In this document: in pieces, positions 9,066 to 18,768 of the stretch
Layout of the letters: every line of letters begins with the position of its first letter
Position numbering within the stretch: the first letter of the stretch is position 1
Origin: Nitrosomonas cryotolerans ATCC 49181
Lineage (GTDB): Bacteria; Pseudomonadota; Gammaproteobacteria; Burkholderiales; Nitrosomonadaceae
NCBI RefSeq assembly: GCF_900143275.1
Contig: NZ_FSRO01000001.1
Coordinates: 2,807,607 to 2,871,606 of the forward strand
Direction of reading: 5' to 3'
DNA length: 64,000 nucleotides
Notes under the pieces: generated by a model
Told to the model about the DNA's origin: nothing
The model's input: the letters and a program-made list of their open reading frames with translations, nothing else
The model's database searches: none
Program-made: the position numbers and the translations under genes

Positions 9066-9787
9066 ATAAGATTCTCCTCAGATTTATTTGTATAAATTGT
9101 AGTAGCTCAGACACGGTCTGACAATTACCCATTTTTCTCGAAATATTTCCCGCATGGGCTTAAGTCAGACGTTTCTCTGCCTAAACTCGTTCTCATCCAG
9201 TCATACTCCCGACAGAACACACTCATCACATCTTTATCTTGATGAAAGCGACCGTTGTTATTCGATTTCATTCACTTGTTCAGATTCTTTTGCCGTGCCT
9301 CCATAGTTGAATAAAATATTTTTCTGAATAGATCCGATTACCGTACCCAGAATCGTTTACAGAAAGACACTATACTAAGCTATCACTAGGAATACCCATA
9401 GTTATAACAAATACCTGGATTGCGTACGGATTAAAAAAACATCAGGCGGATTCTGTATCGCAATAAGCATCGGTTGGCAGGCAGAATGAACACCTTTGCG
9501 ATTTCCCAATATATATTACAAATCAAATACGCTGGATATATTATTTCGGTCTTGCATATCTCCCATTATTCTGTTTTTCCCCTCTCAGGCACCGCAATTT
9601 GAGAATCTTGTCTCGCCTGCCTCATTCGCCTTATTTTAGACTAAAGCGTAACAGCTGATCAAAGCAGGCGATATTTAGCGTCGCATATAGCTCTAGCAAC
9701 CTGAGAAGTCCTTTATATTAATCATCGTTTACAGCAGATGTAGGTTATCTAGACGTTGATAAAGCGCTTCCCCATTAGACCACCTAA
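9066..9787. other. Long intergenic region upstream of terB
   Basis: These 722 bases hold no convincing coding frame on either strand and no recognisable repeat or RNA. The part nearest 9066 should contain the terB promoter; AT-rich stretches exist but no strong consensus pair stands out. Confidence 0.4.
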
Positions 9788-10825
9788 TCATTGCAGATGT
9801 TTCTTCTTGTAGATGAGCGAAGAAATAACGGCAGCAACGATAAAGCCAACACCGACAAGGCCGGTGAAGAGTTCAGGCACTGGCGCATGAATGGAGTAGA
9901 ACATGATGAGCGCCAATATGCCGATGGCGTAGTGCGCACCGTGCTCCAGATAAACATATTCATCCAGCGTTCCCTCGTTAACCAAATAGACCGTCATAGA
10001 GCGGATAAACATCGCACCAATAGCCAAGCCAAGCATAATGATGACCACATCTCTAGTGATTGCAAATGCGCCAATTACACCATCGAAAGAGAAGGAAGCA
10101 TCCAGGATTTCCAGATAAATAAATCCCATCAAACCATTGCGTTTTACCGTTTCTGCAATTGCTTCGCCTTCTTCCTTCGTTTCAAAAAAGCTGCTAAGGC
10201 TGTCAACAAGTACATAAAGGATCAGCCCCCCCAGGCCTGAGAGCAGCAAGGTCATCTTATCATCCGGTGTTAATGGCAGATAATGCTGCAAGCCCCAAAG
10301 AACCAGAAGCGCAATAATGATTTCGATTGATTCTATTTTCCCCAGCTGACCCAGCTTTTCTTCGATAACACCTAACCAGTGCAATTCTTTACCTTCATCA
10401 AACAAAAAACTCAGAAACACCATGAATAAGAAGGTGCCGCCAAAAGCAGCAATAGCAGTATGACTGGAATACAAGTGATCAGAGTAAACATCCGGCTGAT
10501 TGATCGCCATTCGGGAAACTTCAATCATACCCTGACCCGTTGCCACAGCCACAATGACAATGGGAAAAACAAGACGCATTCCAAAAACAGCAATCAAAAT
10601 TCCCACCGTTAGGAAAAGTTGTCGCCATTTAGCATCCATTTCTTTTAGAACAGATGCATTCACCACTGCGTTATCGAAAGATAAACTCACCTCCATGATA
10701 CCTAAGATAATAGCAATACTCAGGGCTGGCCAGATCCCACTGACCCCCCCCTGGCTATAGCCCCACCATGAAGCAAGCCCCAGGCAAAGAATGGTGACCA
10801 TGATTGAATAGCGAAAATGATACAT
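9788..10825 (-). CDS. DUF475 family integral membrane protein, TerC-related
   Basis: 345 residues with about nine hydrophobic segments. IMEVSLSFDNAVVNASVL near residue 44 and EILDASFSFDGVIGAF near 235 are paired intramembrane motifs with acidic residues (E, D in SFDNA / SFDG) like those of TerC, and the family is DUF475. TerC-type proteins are the membrane partner of TerB and are implicated in metal ion handling. GGAG precedes the ATG. It is separated from terB by 722 bp in the same orientation, so it probably has its own promoter but belongs to the Ter island. Confidence 0.85.
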   Translation of the reverse strand: MYHFRYSIMVTILCLGLASWWGYSQGGVSGIWPALSIAIILGIMEVSLSFDNAVVNASVLKEMDAKWRQLFLTVGILIAVFGMRLVFPIVIVAVATGQGMIEVSRMAINQPDVYSDHLYSSHTAIAAFGGTFLFMVFLSFLFDEGKELHWLGVIEEKLGQLGKIESIEIIIALLVLWGLQHYLPLTPDDKMTLLLSGLGGLILYVLVDSLSSFFETKEEGEAIAETVKRNGLMGFIYLEILDASFSFDGVIGAFAITRDVVIIMLGLAIGAMFIRSMTVYLVNEGTLDEYVYLEHGAHYAIGILALIMFYSIHAPVPELFTGLVGVGFIVAAVISSLIYKKKHLQ

Positions 10826-10840
10826 TATTTCTCCGTTTAA

Positions 10841-10960
10841 TTAGAAAGCATAAACCACACCAAGCTTCCCAGAAGCGCTGCGGTTTGAGTCAAGTTGTGA
10901 TACCCGAGGCATTGCCATTGAAATGATAATACGCTTTTTCCAACCCTGCGAGTGGGATGT
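10841..10960 (-). pseudogene. C-terminal fragment of an outer-membrane porin
   Basis: On the minus strand the last codons read SASGKLGVVYAF followed by TAA at 10841-10843, a typical porin C-terminal beta strand ending in phenylalanine. Just upstream, in another frame, are YYHFNGNASGITT residues that look like the preceding porin segment, so a frameshift separates them. No intact N-terminus is present. A MITE-like element lies about 90 bp further upstream. This is homology by eye only. Confidence 0.45.
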
Positions 10961-11050
10961 TGCCAGCCGACTCCTTCAACCGGCAATAGCTGACACGCTT
11001 GCGGCGTATTATTAAACCAAATGGGTCCATTTTGGTTATCTTTACATACA

Positions 11051-11148
11051 GGGACTGTCTCGTAATATAGGATCTATCCATTTTTTACTATTCAACTTAT
11101 TGATTATTACAACTAAAATTTTGGGAAATTCTATTACGAGACAGTCCC
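11051..11148. mobile_element. MITE-like element, family C, copy 1
   Basis: 98 bp with terminal inverted repeats GGGACTGTCTCGTAATA / TATTACGAGACAGTCCC and an AT-rich interior without coding capacity. It is flanked by a perfect 5-bp direct repeat, ATACA (11046-11050 and 11149-11153), the expected target duplication. A second copy lies at 63778-63877. Confidence 0.85.
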
Positions 11149-11153
11149 ATACA

Positions 11154-11514
11154 GGCCTACATTGATCGCTTTTAAAGCCGAACCATGCCTTAACAAATAA
11201 ATGCTGTCATCGATTGACATATACTTTGCGTGTCATTTTCAACTAAGACAAGTTGCTTAAAGTATTATCGATATGGTCAATTTCAAGGCACCCTTCATTT
11301 ATAATGTGGCCATCCTTTTTTTAATACCGTAAACCACCTTTTCGCTCTTCCTCAATCCCATATCTGTAGCAGAAGCGATCCCGCTTACAGCACCGCTGCG
11401 CTCCGAAAATGCCTCTGATACGATGGGGATAACTCATTTACTTGATTCCGATTAATCCTTTATAGCACACGGATAATCAACAATCAGCGCAACGCATCTC
11501 GGTCTTTTTTAGAA
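11154..11514. other. Intergenic region between MITE C and IS copy 1
   Basis: About 360 bases with no convincing gene, repeat or RNA. The segment next to the MITE may be further porin remnant, but I cannot support that. Confidence 0.3.
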
Positions 11515-11559
11515 TTGACATCCTCCCCTTCCTAAACGAAGGGGATTCCTAGCGACTTA

Positions 11560-12792
11560 TTAAGCCGTTAAGAGTAGGTTTGTATTGCTACTGCCTACTG
11601 GTTCCTGCTTCTTAGACGAAACTAACGTTTCAACTCCACAGGCTAACAAGCGATGTCCTCGCTCAAGTACATTCAAGGCACCTACCAAGTCGGCATTGGC
11701 TTTAAATCCACATTCTGTACATTCAAAAGCACTTTGGCTTTTGCGATTGTCACGACTAACATGTTGACATCTAGGGCAGGTTTGAGAGGTGTATTGAGGG
11801 TTTACCTTCAATACATCCCCGCCTGAACAAGCCTGTTTATACTCCAAGAACGAAACGAACATTCCCCATCCTTGGTCAAGAATGGATTTGTTTAGACCCG
11901 ATTTCGCTTTGACGTTTTTACCATGCTTTTCAACACTGCCCTTGGCACTCTTAGACATGTTTCCTATCTTTAAATTCTCAACTACGACCATTGCGTGATT
12001 TTTGCTGATTTCGGTTGAGGTTTTGTGTAAGAAGTCTAAACGAGCATTGGCAATACGCTCATGCAGTCGGGTAATGATTTGTTTCTGCTTTTTCCAGTTA
12101 GCAGAGAAACGGACTCTTTTAGACAGCTTACGCTGTTCAAAAGCCAGTTTCTTTGATAACTTTCTGAAACTGTTTAAAGGTTCTACGTATGAGCCGTCTG
12201 ACAAGGTTGCAAAGCGGGTAACGCCCATATCAACACCAATCATACTGGTTGAGCTATGACGCTTTAGCTCGGTCTCGTACTCAGTCTGAATCGACACGTA
12301 CCAATAACTGCCTTTACGGGAAATCGTCATATTTTTAACGTCACCAATGACTTGGCGTGAATTACGATATTTCACCCAACCGATTTTAGGCAAGAACACT
12401 TTGCTAGACTCTTGCTCCAGCTTAAATCCTTGTGGATAACGAAAGCTGTCACTCAAACCTTTTTTCTTGAATTTTGGAATCCGTTTTAAAGGCTGTTTTT
12501 TATCAAAACCGTCTTTGAACGCTTTTTCTAAGTTTTTTAAGGCTTGTTGCAACGGTTGAGAATGAACGGTTTTTAGAAATCCATAATCTTCTGAGGATTT
12601 CCATAGCTTTAGCCAAAATGACAACTCGTTGTACCAAAGCAATGGCTGTTTCTGCTCTAATCTGAACAGATTCATTGCTAAGGCTTTATTCCAAACAAAC
12701 CGATTAGCACCTGCAAACTCAACCATCTTCTGTACTTGGTCAGAATTTGGATTGAGTCGAGATTTAAAGGCTTTGCGTATAATCTGCTTCAT
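11560..12792 (-). CDS. tnpB: TnpB, RNA-guided nuclease of IS200/IS605 element (copy 1)
   Basis: 410 residues from the ATG at 12790-12792, which matches the family start MKQIIRKAFKSRLNPN; the frame extends 30 codons upstream without homology. The RuvC-like residues are visible: D in GVDMGVTRFATL, E in VVVENLKIG and D in NADLVGALNVL. A zinc ribbon has CPRC and CTEC pairs. TnpB is a guide-RNA-directed DNA nuclease that helps the element persist. Compared with copies 2 and 3 it has CPRC instead of CPGC, and the conserved catalytic residues are intact. Confidence 0.93.
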   Translation of the reverse strand: MKQIIRKAFKSRLNPNSDQVQKMVEFAGANRFVWNKALAMNLFRLEQKQPLLWYNELSFWLKLWKSSEDYGFLKTVHSQPLQQALKNLEKAFKDGFDKKQPLKRIPKFKKKGLSDSFRYPQGFKLEQESSKVFLPKIGWVKYRNSRQVIGDVKNMTISRKGSYWYVSIQTEYETELKRHSSTSMIGVDMGVTRFATLSDGSYVEPLNSFRKLSKKLAFEQRKLSKRVRFSANWKKQKQIITRLHERIANARLDFLHKTSTEISKNHAMVVVENLKIGNMSKSAKGSVEKHGKNVKAKSGLNKSILDQGWGMFVSFLEYKQACSGGDVLKVNPQYTSQTCPRCQHVSRDNRKSQSAFECTECGFKANADLVGALNVLERGHRLLACGVETLVSSKKQEPVGSSNTNLLLTA

Positions 12793-12822
12793 GGTTATAA
12801 TTATACAAAAAGGAATTGGTCT

Positions 12823-13239
12823 ATGCAAGTTAATAACGATGTAAGAACAGGAAGAAATTGTGTTTTTAATCTTCATGTTCATTTGGTCTTTGTAACAAAA
12901 TACCGTAGAGATGTTTTCTCCGGAAGGGTATTAATTGATTTGGAAGAAATATTTAAAAACGTGTGTTTGGATTTTGAAGCAGAATTGGTGGAATTTAACG
13001 GTGAGCATGATCATATTCACCTTTTAGTTAACTATCCACCAAAAATTGCTATTTCTAACTTGGTAAATAGTTTGAAAGGCGTTTCAAGCCGACTTATTCG
13101 CAAAAAGAATTATCCCGAAATTAAAAATAAGCTTTGGGGTAATATGCTTTGGAGTCCAAGCTATTTTGCGGGTAGTTGTGGTGGAGCACCACTCTCGATT
13201 ATTAAGCAATATATTGAACAACAGCAAAGACCGCATTAA
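12823..13239 (+). CDS. tnpA: TnpA, Y1 HUH transposase of IS200/IS605 element (copy 1)
   Basis: 138 residues from the ATG at 12823, preceded by AAGGAA. The HUH motif is in GEHDHIHLLV near residue 64, and the catalytic tyrosine is in IIKQYIEQQ near residue 130. The enzyme excises and inserts single-stranded element DNA. It is divergent from tnpB with 30 bp between the start codons, which contain overlapping TATAAT-like sequences in both directions. Confidence 0.93.
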   Translation: MQVNNDVRTGRNCVFNLHVHLVFVTKYRRDVFSGRVLIDLEEIFKNVCLDFEAELVEFNGEHDHIHLLVNYPPKIAISNLVNSLKGVSSRLIRKKNYPEIKNKLWGNMLWSPSYFAGSCGGAPLSIIKQYIEQQQRPH

Positions 13240-13412
13240 ACAGGCTTCGCCTGTGCGCTTATATCTCCGCCCTGAAGGACGAAGTTTTACGCGCTATTTG
13301 ATAAAAACTCACTACGATTTAAGGTTACCCACTTTCCACGTTGCTATACTATAGACACAAAGACTCATGAAAAAAGAATAGCAATTTTGAGCTCAACAAA
13401 GGAGGTAGTACT

Positions 13413-13850
13413 ATGAAAACTGTAAAACAATTGTTGCGGGAAAAAGGACACGGTGTTGCCAGTATCGGGCCGGATGAATCTATAATCGATGCCATGCAGC
13501 TGATGGCAGCTGATAATATTGGCGCGCTGCTCGTACTGAAAAACAGCAAGCTAATTGGTATTGTGACAGAAAGGGATTTTTCTCGTAAATCCTATTTGCT
13601 GAATAAACCGATGAAGGATATTCTGGTGAAGGATATTATGACACAGCAGGTAGCTTACGTTAGTCCAGATTATACGAATGAAGATTGCATGGCACTGATT
13701 ACTGAAATGCGGATACGCCATCTGCCTGTATTAGACGATGAGCAGCTGATCGGAATCATTTCCATCGGTGATCTGGTTAAAGATACCATTTCACAGCATG
13801 AGTTTATCATCCATCAGCTTGAACGCTATATTTACGACACACCTGAATAA
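13413..13850 (+). CDS. CBS-domain protein
   Basis: 145 residues made of two CBS domains (about 8-60 and 75-130): GALLVLKNSKLIGIVTERD and HLPVLDDEQLIGIISIGDL are the typical paired strands. Stand-alone proteins of this size sense adenine nucleotides or NAD in many proteobacteria; the ligand is not known here. A strong AAAGGAGGT ribosome site precedes the ATG. It is upstream of nqrA in the same direction but 189 bp away, with a hairpin between. Confidence 0.85.
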   Translation: MKTVKQLLREKGHGVASIGPDESIIDAMQLMAADNIGALLVLKNSKLIGIVTERDFSRKSYLLNKPMKDILVKDIMTQQVAYVSPDYTNEDCMALITEMRIRHLPVLDDEQLIGIISIGDLVKDTISQHEFIIHQLERYIYDTPE

Positions 13851-13886
13851 GACAAAATATAGCGGCTGGACTCATTTGGCGTGCAG

Positions 13887-13907
13887 CAATACTGAAAGCC
13901 AGTATTG
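13887..13907 (+). terminator. Possible weak terminator after the CBS gene
   Basis: An 8-bp perfect stem CAATACTG / CAGTATTG with a 5-nt loop, followed by a T-rich but interrupted stretch (ATGGTGTTATTTATT). It could be a weak terminator or attenuating hairpin before nqrA. Confidence 0.35.
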
Positions 13908-14039
13908 ATGGTGTTATTTATTGATTAATCGAAAGACATCGCTAGCATGCTTACTTGCTCCAGCTGACAACATTACGTTTTTATTCTTCGATGATAGGTG
14001 ATCAAGATACGCCACAAGTAAAAAATCACGCGAGGCCCT

Positions 14040-15401
14040 ATGCTTATCAAGATTCAAAAAGGCTTGGATCTGCCCATTAGCGGCAAGCCAAAACAGCAAG
14101 TGGAGCGTGCCCCGGCCATACGCCACGTTGCCATGGTAGGCGCAGATTATATTGATCTAAAACCTACCATGTTGGTCGCTGAAGGAGACGTGGTTAAACT
14201 TGGGCAAACATTATGCAAGAGCAAAAAACTGCCCGATATTTGTTTTACGGCGCCAGGTGCGGGGGAAATCATTGCGATTCATCGTGGCGCCCAGCGCACA
14301 CTTCAATCCATTGTTATTCGCCTGGATGAAACTGAAGCGGAAGAAGTATTCGCTGCATATTCGCCCGATCAGCTTTCTGATCTGACAGCAGATCAAATTA
14401 TAGAAAATCTCTTGCTATCCGGTTTATGGACAGCATTGCGCACCCGTCCTTACAGTAAAACTCCCGATCCAGATACCCGCCCATCCGCCATTTTCGTCAC
14501 AGCCATCGATAGCAATCCACTGGCTGCCGACCCTGCTCCGATCATTACGGCAGAAGCGGAATCCTTTGGGCATGGTTTGCGTGTGCTGGCACAACTCACC
14601 ACCGATTCATTATGGGTATGCAAGTCATCGGAAGCTGAATTCCCTTTGCCTGACAATTTAAATCGATTGCAATTAGCCCATTTTGAGGGACCTCATCCAG
14701 CCGGGTTGGTCGGGACACATATCCACTTCATAGCGCCTGTCAACGCGCATAAAACTGTCTGGCATCTGAACTATCAGGATGTCATTGCAATCGGCAAATT
14801 GTTTGTGAGCGGCCGGCTCTGGACACAACGCATCATTGCACTGGGAGGCCCACAAATCAAACGCCCCAGATTACTGCAAACACGCCTGGGCGCCTCCCTT
14901 GACGAATTACTTTCTGGCGAACACCTGCAATCCGCAGAAAACCGAATCATCTCAGGATCAGTTTGGTCCGGTCGTCGTGCAGCTGACTGGTCAGCTTATT
15001 TAGGACGCTACCATCTACAGATATCCGTACTTAAGGAAGAAATTGAACGAAAATTCATGGGTTGGCTCGCACCCGGCCGCAGAAAATATTCCCAACTAAA
15101 TGTCATGTTATCGAGCTTCTTTCGCAATCGAGGCGAAACCTATGCATTCACTACCAGTCAAAACGGGGACCCTCGAGCCATGATACCTACGGGTAGTTTT
15201 GAAGCAGTTATGCCTCTTGATATTCTACCTACACAACTTTTACGCTATCTGGTTGTTGGTGATACTGATATGGCCCAAAAACTGGGTTGTCTTGAACTGG
15301 ATGAAGAAGACCTCGCGTTATGCTCTTTTACATGTGTAGGCAAACATGATTACGGCACTATATTACGAGAGAACTTAAGACAAATAGAAAAGGAAGGCTA
15401 A
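14040..15401 (+). CDS. nqrA: Na+-translocating NADH-quinone reductase subunit A
   Basis: 453 residues, the usual NqrA length. It starts MLIKIQKGLDLPISGKP, a family hallmark, and carries HVAMVGADYIDLKPTML near residue 35, GLVGTHIHFIAPV near 223, and ALCSFTCVGKHDYGTILRENL near the C-terminus. NqrA is the cytoplasmic subunit associated with quinone interaction. It is the first gene of nqrABCDEF; its stop overlaps the nqrB start by one base. The ribosome site is weak (GCGAGG). Confidence 0.95.
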   Translation: MLIKIQKGLDLPISGKPKQQVERAPAIRHVAMVGADYIDLKPTMLVAEGDVVKLGQTLCKSKKLPDICFTAPGAGEIIAIHRGAQRTLQSIVIRLDETEAEEVFAAYSPDQLSDLTADQIIENLLLSGLWTALRTRPYSKTPDPDTRPSAIFVTAIDSNPLAADPAPIITAEAESFGHGLRVLAQLTTDSLWVCKSSEAEFPLPDNLNRLQLAHFEGPHPAGLVGTHIHFIAPVNAHKTVWHLNYQDVIAIGKLFVSGRLWTQRIIALGGPQIKRPRLLQTRLGASLDELLSGEHLQSAENRIISGSVWSGRRAADWSAYLGRYHLQISVLKEEIERKFMGWLAPGRRKYSQLNVMLSSFFRNRGETYAFTTSQNGDPRAMIPTGSFEAVMPLDILPTQLLRYLVVGDTDMAQKLGCLELDEEDLALCSFTCVGKHDYGTILRENLRQIEKEG

Positions 15402-16615
15402 TGCTCGGAATACAGCGTTTCCTTGAACGCATACGCCCCACATTCACCAAAGGCGGCCGGCTCGAGAAATACCATGCCTTATACGAGATGATTGATACCT
15501 TCTTGTATACCTCGCCCATTCCCACCCGAAGCGCGCCTCATGTCCGGGATGGAGTCGATCTGAAACGCTTGATGAGCTACGTTGTCATCGCGCTCGTTCC
15601 CTGTATCTTATGGAGCTGGTTTAATACCGGCTATCAGGCTAATCTGGCGCTTTTCGAGCTTGGAACAACACCAACAGACTGGCGCGCAACCTTACTCTAT
15701 ACACTCGATATTGGTTTTAGCCCTGATAGCATTCTGGCCAATATGGCATATGGATTCCTTTATTTTCTACCGATCTATTTCATTACCCTGATAGCGGGTG
15801 GTTTCTGGGAAGTCCTATTTGCCATCATACGTAAACACGAGGTCAATGAAGGTTTTTTAGTGACCTCCCTGTTATATGCCTTGACCCTGCCTCCAGATAT
15901 GCCACTATGGATGGTCGCCCTGGGTATTAGTTTCGGTATCGTGGTTGGCAAAGAGATTTTTGGTGGCACGGGCAAGAATTTCCTGAATCCTGCCTTGGTT
16001 GGACGCGCTTTTCTTTATTTTGCTTATCCGGCTGACATTTCTGGTGACCAGGTATGGGTTGCCATAGATGGCTATTCTGCAGCAACGCCGCTAAGCCTGG
16101 GCGTTATTGGCGGCATGGAAGCCATCAGCGCCAATGGTTATAACTGGTGGAATGCCTTTATCGGTCTGATGCCCGGTTCTTTGGGTGAAACCTCTACGCT
16201 CGCTTGTTTAATAGGCGCCGCCTTTCTCATCTACACCAAGGTCGCTTCGTGGCGCATCATAGTGGGTGTTTTTCTGGGAATGATCGGCACTACCCTCCTA
16301 TTCAATATAGTTGGCAGTGACACTAACCTGATGGCAGCCATGCCCTGGCACTGGCACTTTGTTCTCGGTGGATTTGCTTTTGGCATGGTCTTTATGGCAA
16401 CTGATCCAGTCTCAGCTGCCATGACGACTGCAGGACGCTGGATATTCGGCATTCTGATCGGATGCATGACGATACTGATTCGTGTGAGTAACCCGGCTTT
16501 TCCTGAAGGCATTATGCTCGCCATTCTATTTGCCAATATTTTTGCACCACTCATTGATTATGCTGTAATGCAAATCAATATCCGACGCAGACTGAAACGC
16601 CATGGCCAAATCTAA
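15401..16615 (+). CDS. nqrB: Na+-translocating NADH-quinone reductase subunit B
   Basis: 404 residues with about ten membrane segments. DGYSAATPLSLG near residue 223 holds the threonine that carries covalently bound FMN (motif SxAT). GKNFLNPALVGRAFLYFAYP near 188 and MATDPVSAAMT near 345 are further conserved stretches. NqrB is the main Na+-translocating, quinone-binding membrane subunit. It overlaps nqrC by 14 bp. Confidence 0.95.
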   Translation: MLGIQRFLERIRPTFTKGGRLEKYHALYEMIDTFLYTSPIPTRSAPHVRDGVDLKRLMSYVVIALVPCILWSWFNTGYQANLALFELGTTPTDWRATLLYTLDIGFSPDSILANMAYGFLYFLPIYFITLIAGGFWEVLFAIIRKHEVNEGFLVTSLLYALTLPPDMPLWMVALGISFGIVVGKEIFGGTGKNFLNPALVGRAFLYFAYPADISGDQVWVAIDGYSAATPLSLGVIGGMEAISANGYNWWNAFIGLMPGSLGETSTLACLIGAAFLIYTKVASWRIIVGVFLGMIGTTLLFNIVGSDTNLMAAMPWHWHFVLGGFAFGMVFMATDPVSAAMTTAGRWIFGILIGCMTILIRVSNPAFPEGIMLAILFANIFAPLIDYAVMQINIRRRLKRHGQI

Positions 16616-17471
16616 TTCATCATCACCTAACAATAGCAATAGTAAAACATTACTCGTTGCATTGAGTGTCTGCCTGGTTTGCTCACTAATCGTTGCTGGT
16701 ACTACCGTGCTTCTCAAACCCATTCAGACAGCCAATCAGAGCGCCGAGCGTAAACGAATCATCGTGGAAATTGCGGAATTGATAACACCTGGAATCAGTA
16801 TTGACCAGGCCTACCAAAAACTAAATATTGATATGGTGGAACTGAGTAGCGGTAAGACAATCGATATCAATGATGCGGAAAACTTTGATATTGTAAAAGC
16901 TACAAAAGATATCGATTTATCCACCCCGATTGAACGGGAAGCGGATCTTGCCCAGATCAGAAGAAAACCTAAATATTTACCTGTTTATCAGGTCAATGAT
17001 GCATCCGGGGGAATAAAAACGTTGATTTTGCCTGTTTATGGTTATGGATTATGGTCCACGTTATATGGTTTTTTAGCCCTTGAAGGTGACCTGCGCACCG
17101 TGCAAGGATTAAAATTTTATCAGCACGCCGAAACGCCCGGACTCGGTGGAGAAATCGATAATCCGCAATGGCTTGCTTTATGGAAGGGAAAAATTATTCT
17201 TGATGAGAACTGGCAGCCGTATGCCAAGCTCATTCAAGGCAGAACCAGGACGACTGCCACCGAGGCACAATACAAGGCTAATGGCTTGGCCGGCACAACA
17301 TCAGCGATACGTGGCGAGACCGAAACGGATACTGCCGCCGCACGACATAAGGTGGATGGTTTGGCCGGCGCAACATTAACTACGCGTGGCGTAGAAAACC
17401 TGCTGAATTTCTGGCTGGGCAAAGAGGGTTTCGGTCCCTATCTGAATCGTTTACGCAAAGAAAGGAGTTAA
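16602..17471 (+). CDS. nqrC: Na+-translocating NADH-quinone reductase subunit C, with duplicated motif region
   Basis: 289 residues, longer than the usual roughly 255-265. There is one N-terminal membrane segment (about 14-36). The covalent FMN site is [12 protein letters not shown] near residue 252, with the acceptor threonine in the SGAT-type motif (here AGAT). Exactly 25 residues before it is a near copy, [12 protein letters not shown], preceded by QYKA as the main site is by RHKV. This looks like an internal duplication that explains the extra length; the first copy has lost the alanine before the threonine. ApbE, encoded downstream, attaches FMN to NqrB and NqrC. Confidence 0.93.
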   Translation: MAKSNSSSPNNSNSKTLLVALSVCLVCSLIVAGTTVLLKPIQTANQSAERKRIIVEIAELITPGISIDQAYQKLNIDMVELSSGKTIDINDAENFDIVKATKDIDLSTPIEREADLAQIRRKPKYLPVYQVNDASGGIKTLILPVYGYGLWSTLYGFLALEGDLRTVQGLKFYQHAETPGLGGEIDNPQWLALWKGKIILDENWQPYAKLIQGRTRTTATEAQYKANGLAGTTSAIRGETETDTAAARHKVDGLAGATLTTRGVENLLNFWLGKEGFGPYLNRLRKERS

Positions 17472-17476
17472 ACTAC

Positions 17477-18142
17477 ATGACTCATGCAATTCGTAAAATT
17501 CTATTTACGCCAATAGTAGACAACAATCCTATTACGCTTCAGGTGCTGGGTATCTGCTCTGCATTGGCCGTAACAACCCAACTATCCACTGCAATCACCA
17601 TGGGTATTGCGCTCACACTGGTTGTTGCCTGTTCCAACACCCTGATTAGCCTCATTCGCCATCATATCCCCACTAATATCCGGATTATTATACAAATGAT
17701 TATTATCGCGTCGTTAGTAATCGTGGTGGATCAATTCCTGCGTGCTTTTGCTTACGAGATCAGCAAGGAGCTCTCAGTATTTGTTGGCTTAATTATCACC
17801 AACTGTATTGTAATGGGACGCGCTGAAGCATTTGCCATGAAGAATCCACCCTGGCCCAGCTTTCTCGATGGACTCGGCAACGGTCTGGGATTCAGTGCTA
17901 TCTTACTCACGGTCGGAACGGTCCGGGAATTGTTTGGTTCGGGCTCCCTGTTTGGCTATATGATTTTCCCCCTGGCAAAGGACGGCGGCTGGTATGTTCC
18001 CAATGGGCTCTTGCTATTACCCCCCAGCGCTTTCTTTTTGATCGGATTTATTATCTGGGGAGTGCGTTCCTGGAAAAAAACACAGGTTGAGAAAGCCGAA
18101 TATCGCATCCACGAGGCACATCGTCATTCAGAGGTTACCTAA
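17477..18142 (+). CDS. nqrD: Na+-translocating NADH-quinone reductase subunit D
   Basis: 221 residues with about six hydrophobic segments. [21 protein letters not shown] near residue 104 is the conserved NqrD/RnfE stretch with the intramembrane cysteine involved in Fe-S binding. [12 protein letters not shown] near 130 follows. It lies 5 bp after nqrC and its stop overlaps the nqrE start by one base. Confidence 0.95.
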   Translation: MTHAIRKILFTPIVDNNPITLQVLGICSALAVTTQLSTAITMGIALTLVVACSNTLISLIRHHIPTNIRIIIQMIIIASLVIVVDQFLRAFAYEISKELSVFVGLIITNCIVMGRAEAFAMKNPPWPSFLDGLGNGLGFSAILLTVGTVRELFGSGSLFGYMIFPLAKDGGWYVPNGLLLLPPSAFFLIGFIIWGVRSWKKTQVEKAEYRIHEAHRHSEVT

Positions 18143-18750
18143 TGGAAGCACTCGTCAACCTATTCATTACCGCCGTTTTTGTAGAAAATCTGGCACTCTC
18201 TTTTTTCCTCGGGATGTGCACCTTCCTAGCCGTTTCAAAAAAAATCGAAACCGCATTCGGGTTGGGTATTGCAGTCATTGTTGTACAAACATTAACGGTT
18301 CCCATCAATAATCTGATCTTCCAGTATTTCCTGCGCGATGGGGCCTTAGATTGGGCGGGATTATCCGATGTTGATCTCAGTTTTCTGGGTTTTGTCAGTT
18401 ATATCAGTGTCATTGCCGCGATGGTACAAATCCTCGAAATGTTCCTGGATCGCTTTGTGCCTTTTCTTTATAACGCACTCGGCATTTTCCTACCGCTGAT
18501 CACCGTCAACTGTGCCATTCTGGGCGGCACTTTATTCATGGTAGAGCGGGATTATAATTTTGCGGAAAGTATTACCTATGGATTCGGCTCTGGTTTTGGC
18601 TGGGCATTGGCCATTACCGCAATGGCCGGTGTACGCGAAAAACTGAAATACTCGGATATTCCTGATGGCCTGCAGGGACTGGGTATTACCTTTATCAGTG
18701 CGGGTCTGATGGCATTGGGTTTTATGGCTTTTGCCGGCATACGACTATGA
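18142..18750 (+). CDS. nqrE: Na+-translocating NADH-quinone reductase subunit E
   Basis: 202 residues with six membrane segments, the family's usual size. [21 protein letters not shown] near the N-terminus and [21 protein letters not shown] near residue 116 are the paired NqrE/RnfA motifs with cysteines that coordinate an iron centre together with NqrD. It forms the membrane core of the pump with NqrB and NqrD. Confidence 0.95.
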   Translation: MEALVNLFITAVFVENLALSFFLGMCTFLAVSKKIETAFGLGIAVIVVQTLTVPINNLIFQYFLRDGALDWAGLSDVDLSFLGFVSYISVIAAMVQILEMFLDRFVPFLYNALGIFLPLITVNCAILGGTLFMVERDYNFAESITYGFGSGFGWALAITAMAGVREKLKYSDIPDGLQGLGITFISAGLMALGFMAFAGIRL

Positions 18751-18768
18751 CCTAACGGAAAATTACGC

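Larger units (their letters stand above)
11515..13305. mobile_element. IS200/IS605-family element, copy 1
   Basis: About 1.79 kb with divergent tnpB (minus) and tnpA (plus). The tnpB-side end starts at TTGACAT on the plus strand, which read on the minus strand ends in TCAA, the same right-end cleavage tetranucleotide as IS608, and has a subterminal hairpin CCCCTTC/GAAGGGG. The tnpA-side end holds hairpins (AGGCTTCGCCT; an imperfect CGTCC/GGGCG pair) and stops at GATAAA. Boundaries come from comparison with copies 2 and 3; the family makes no target duplication, and the exact tnpA-side base is uncertain by a few bases. Confidence 0.92.

Noticed and set aside
10890..11081. 63-residue minus-strand frame as a gene of its own
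   Set aside because: Its C-terminal part looks like a porin piece in a shifted frame and its start lies inside a MITE, so I treat it as part of a remnant.
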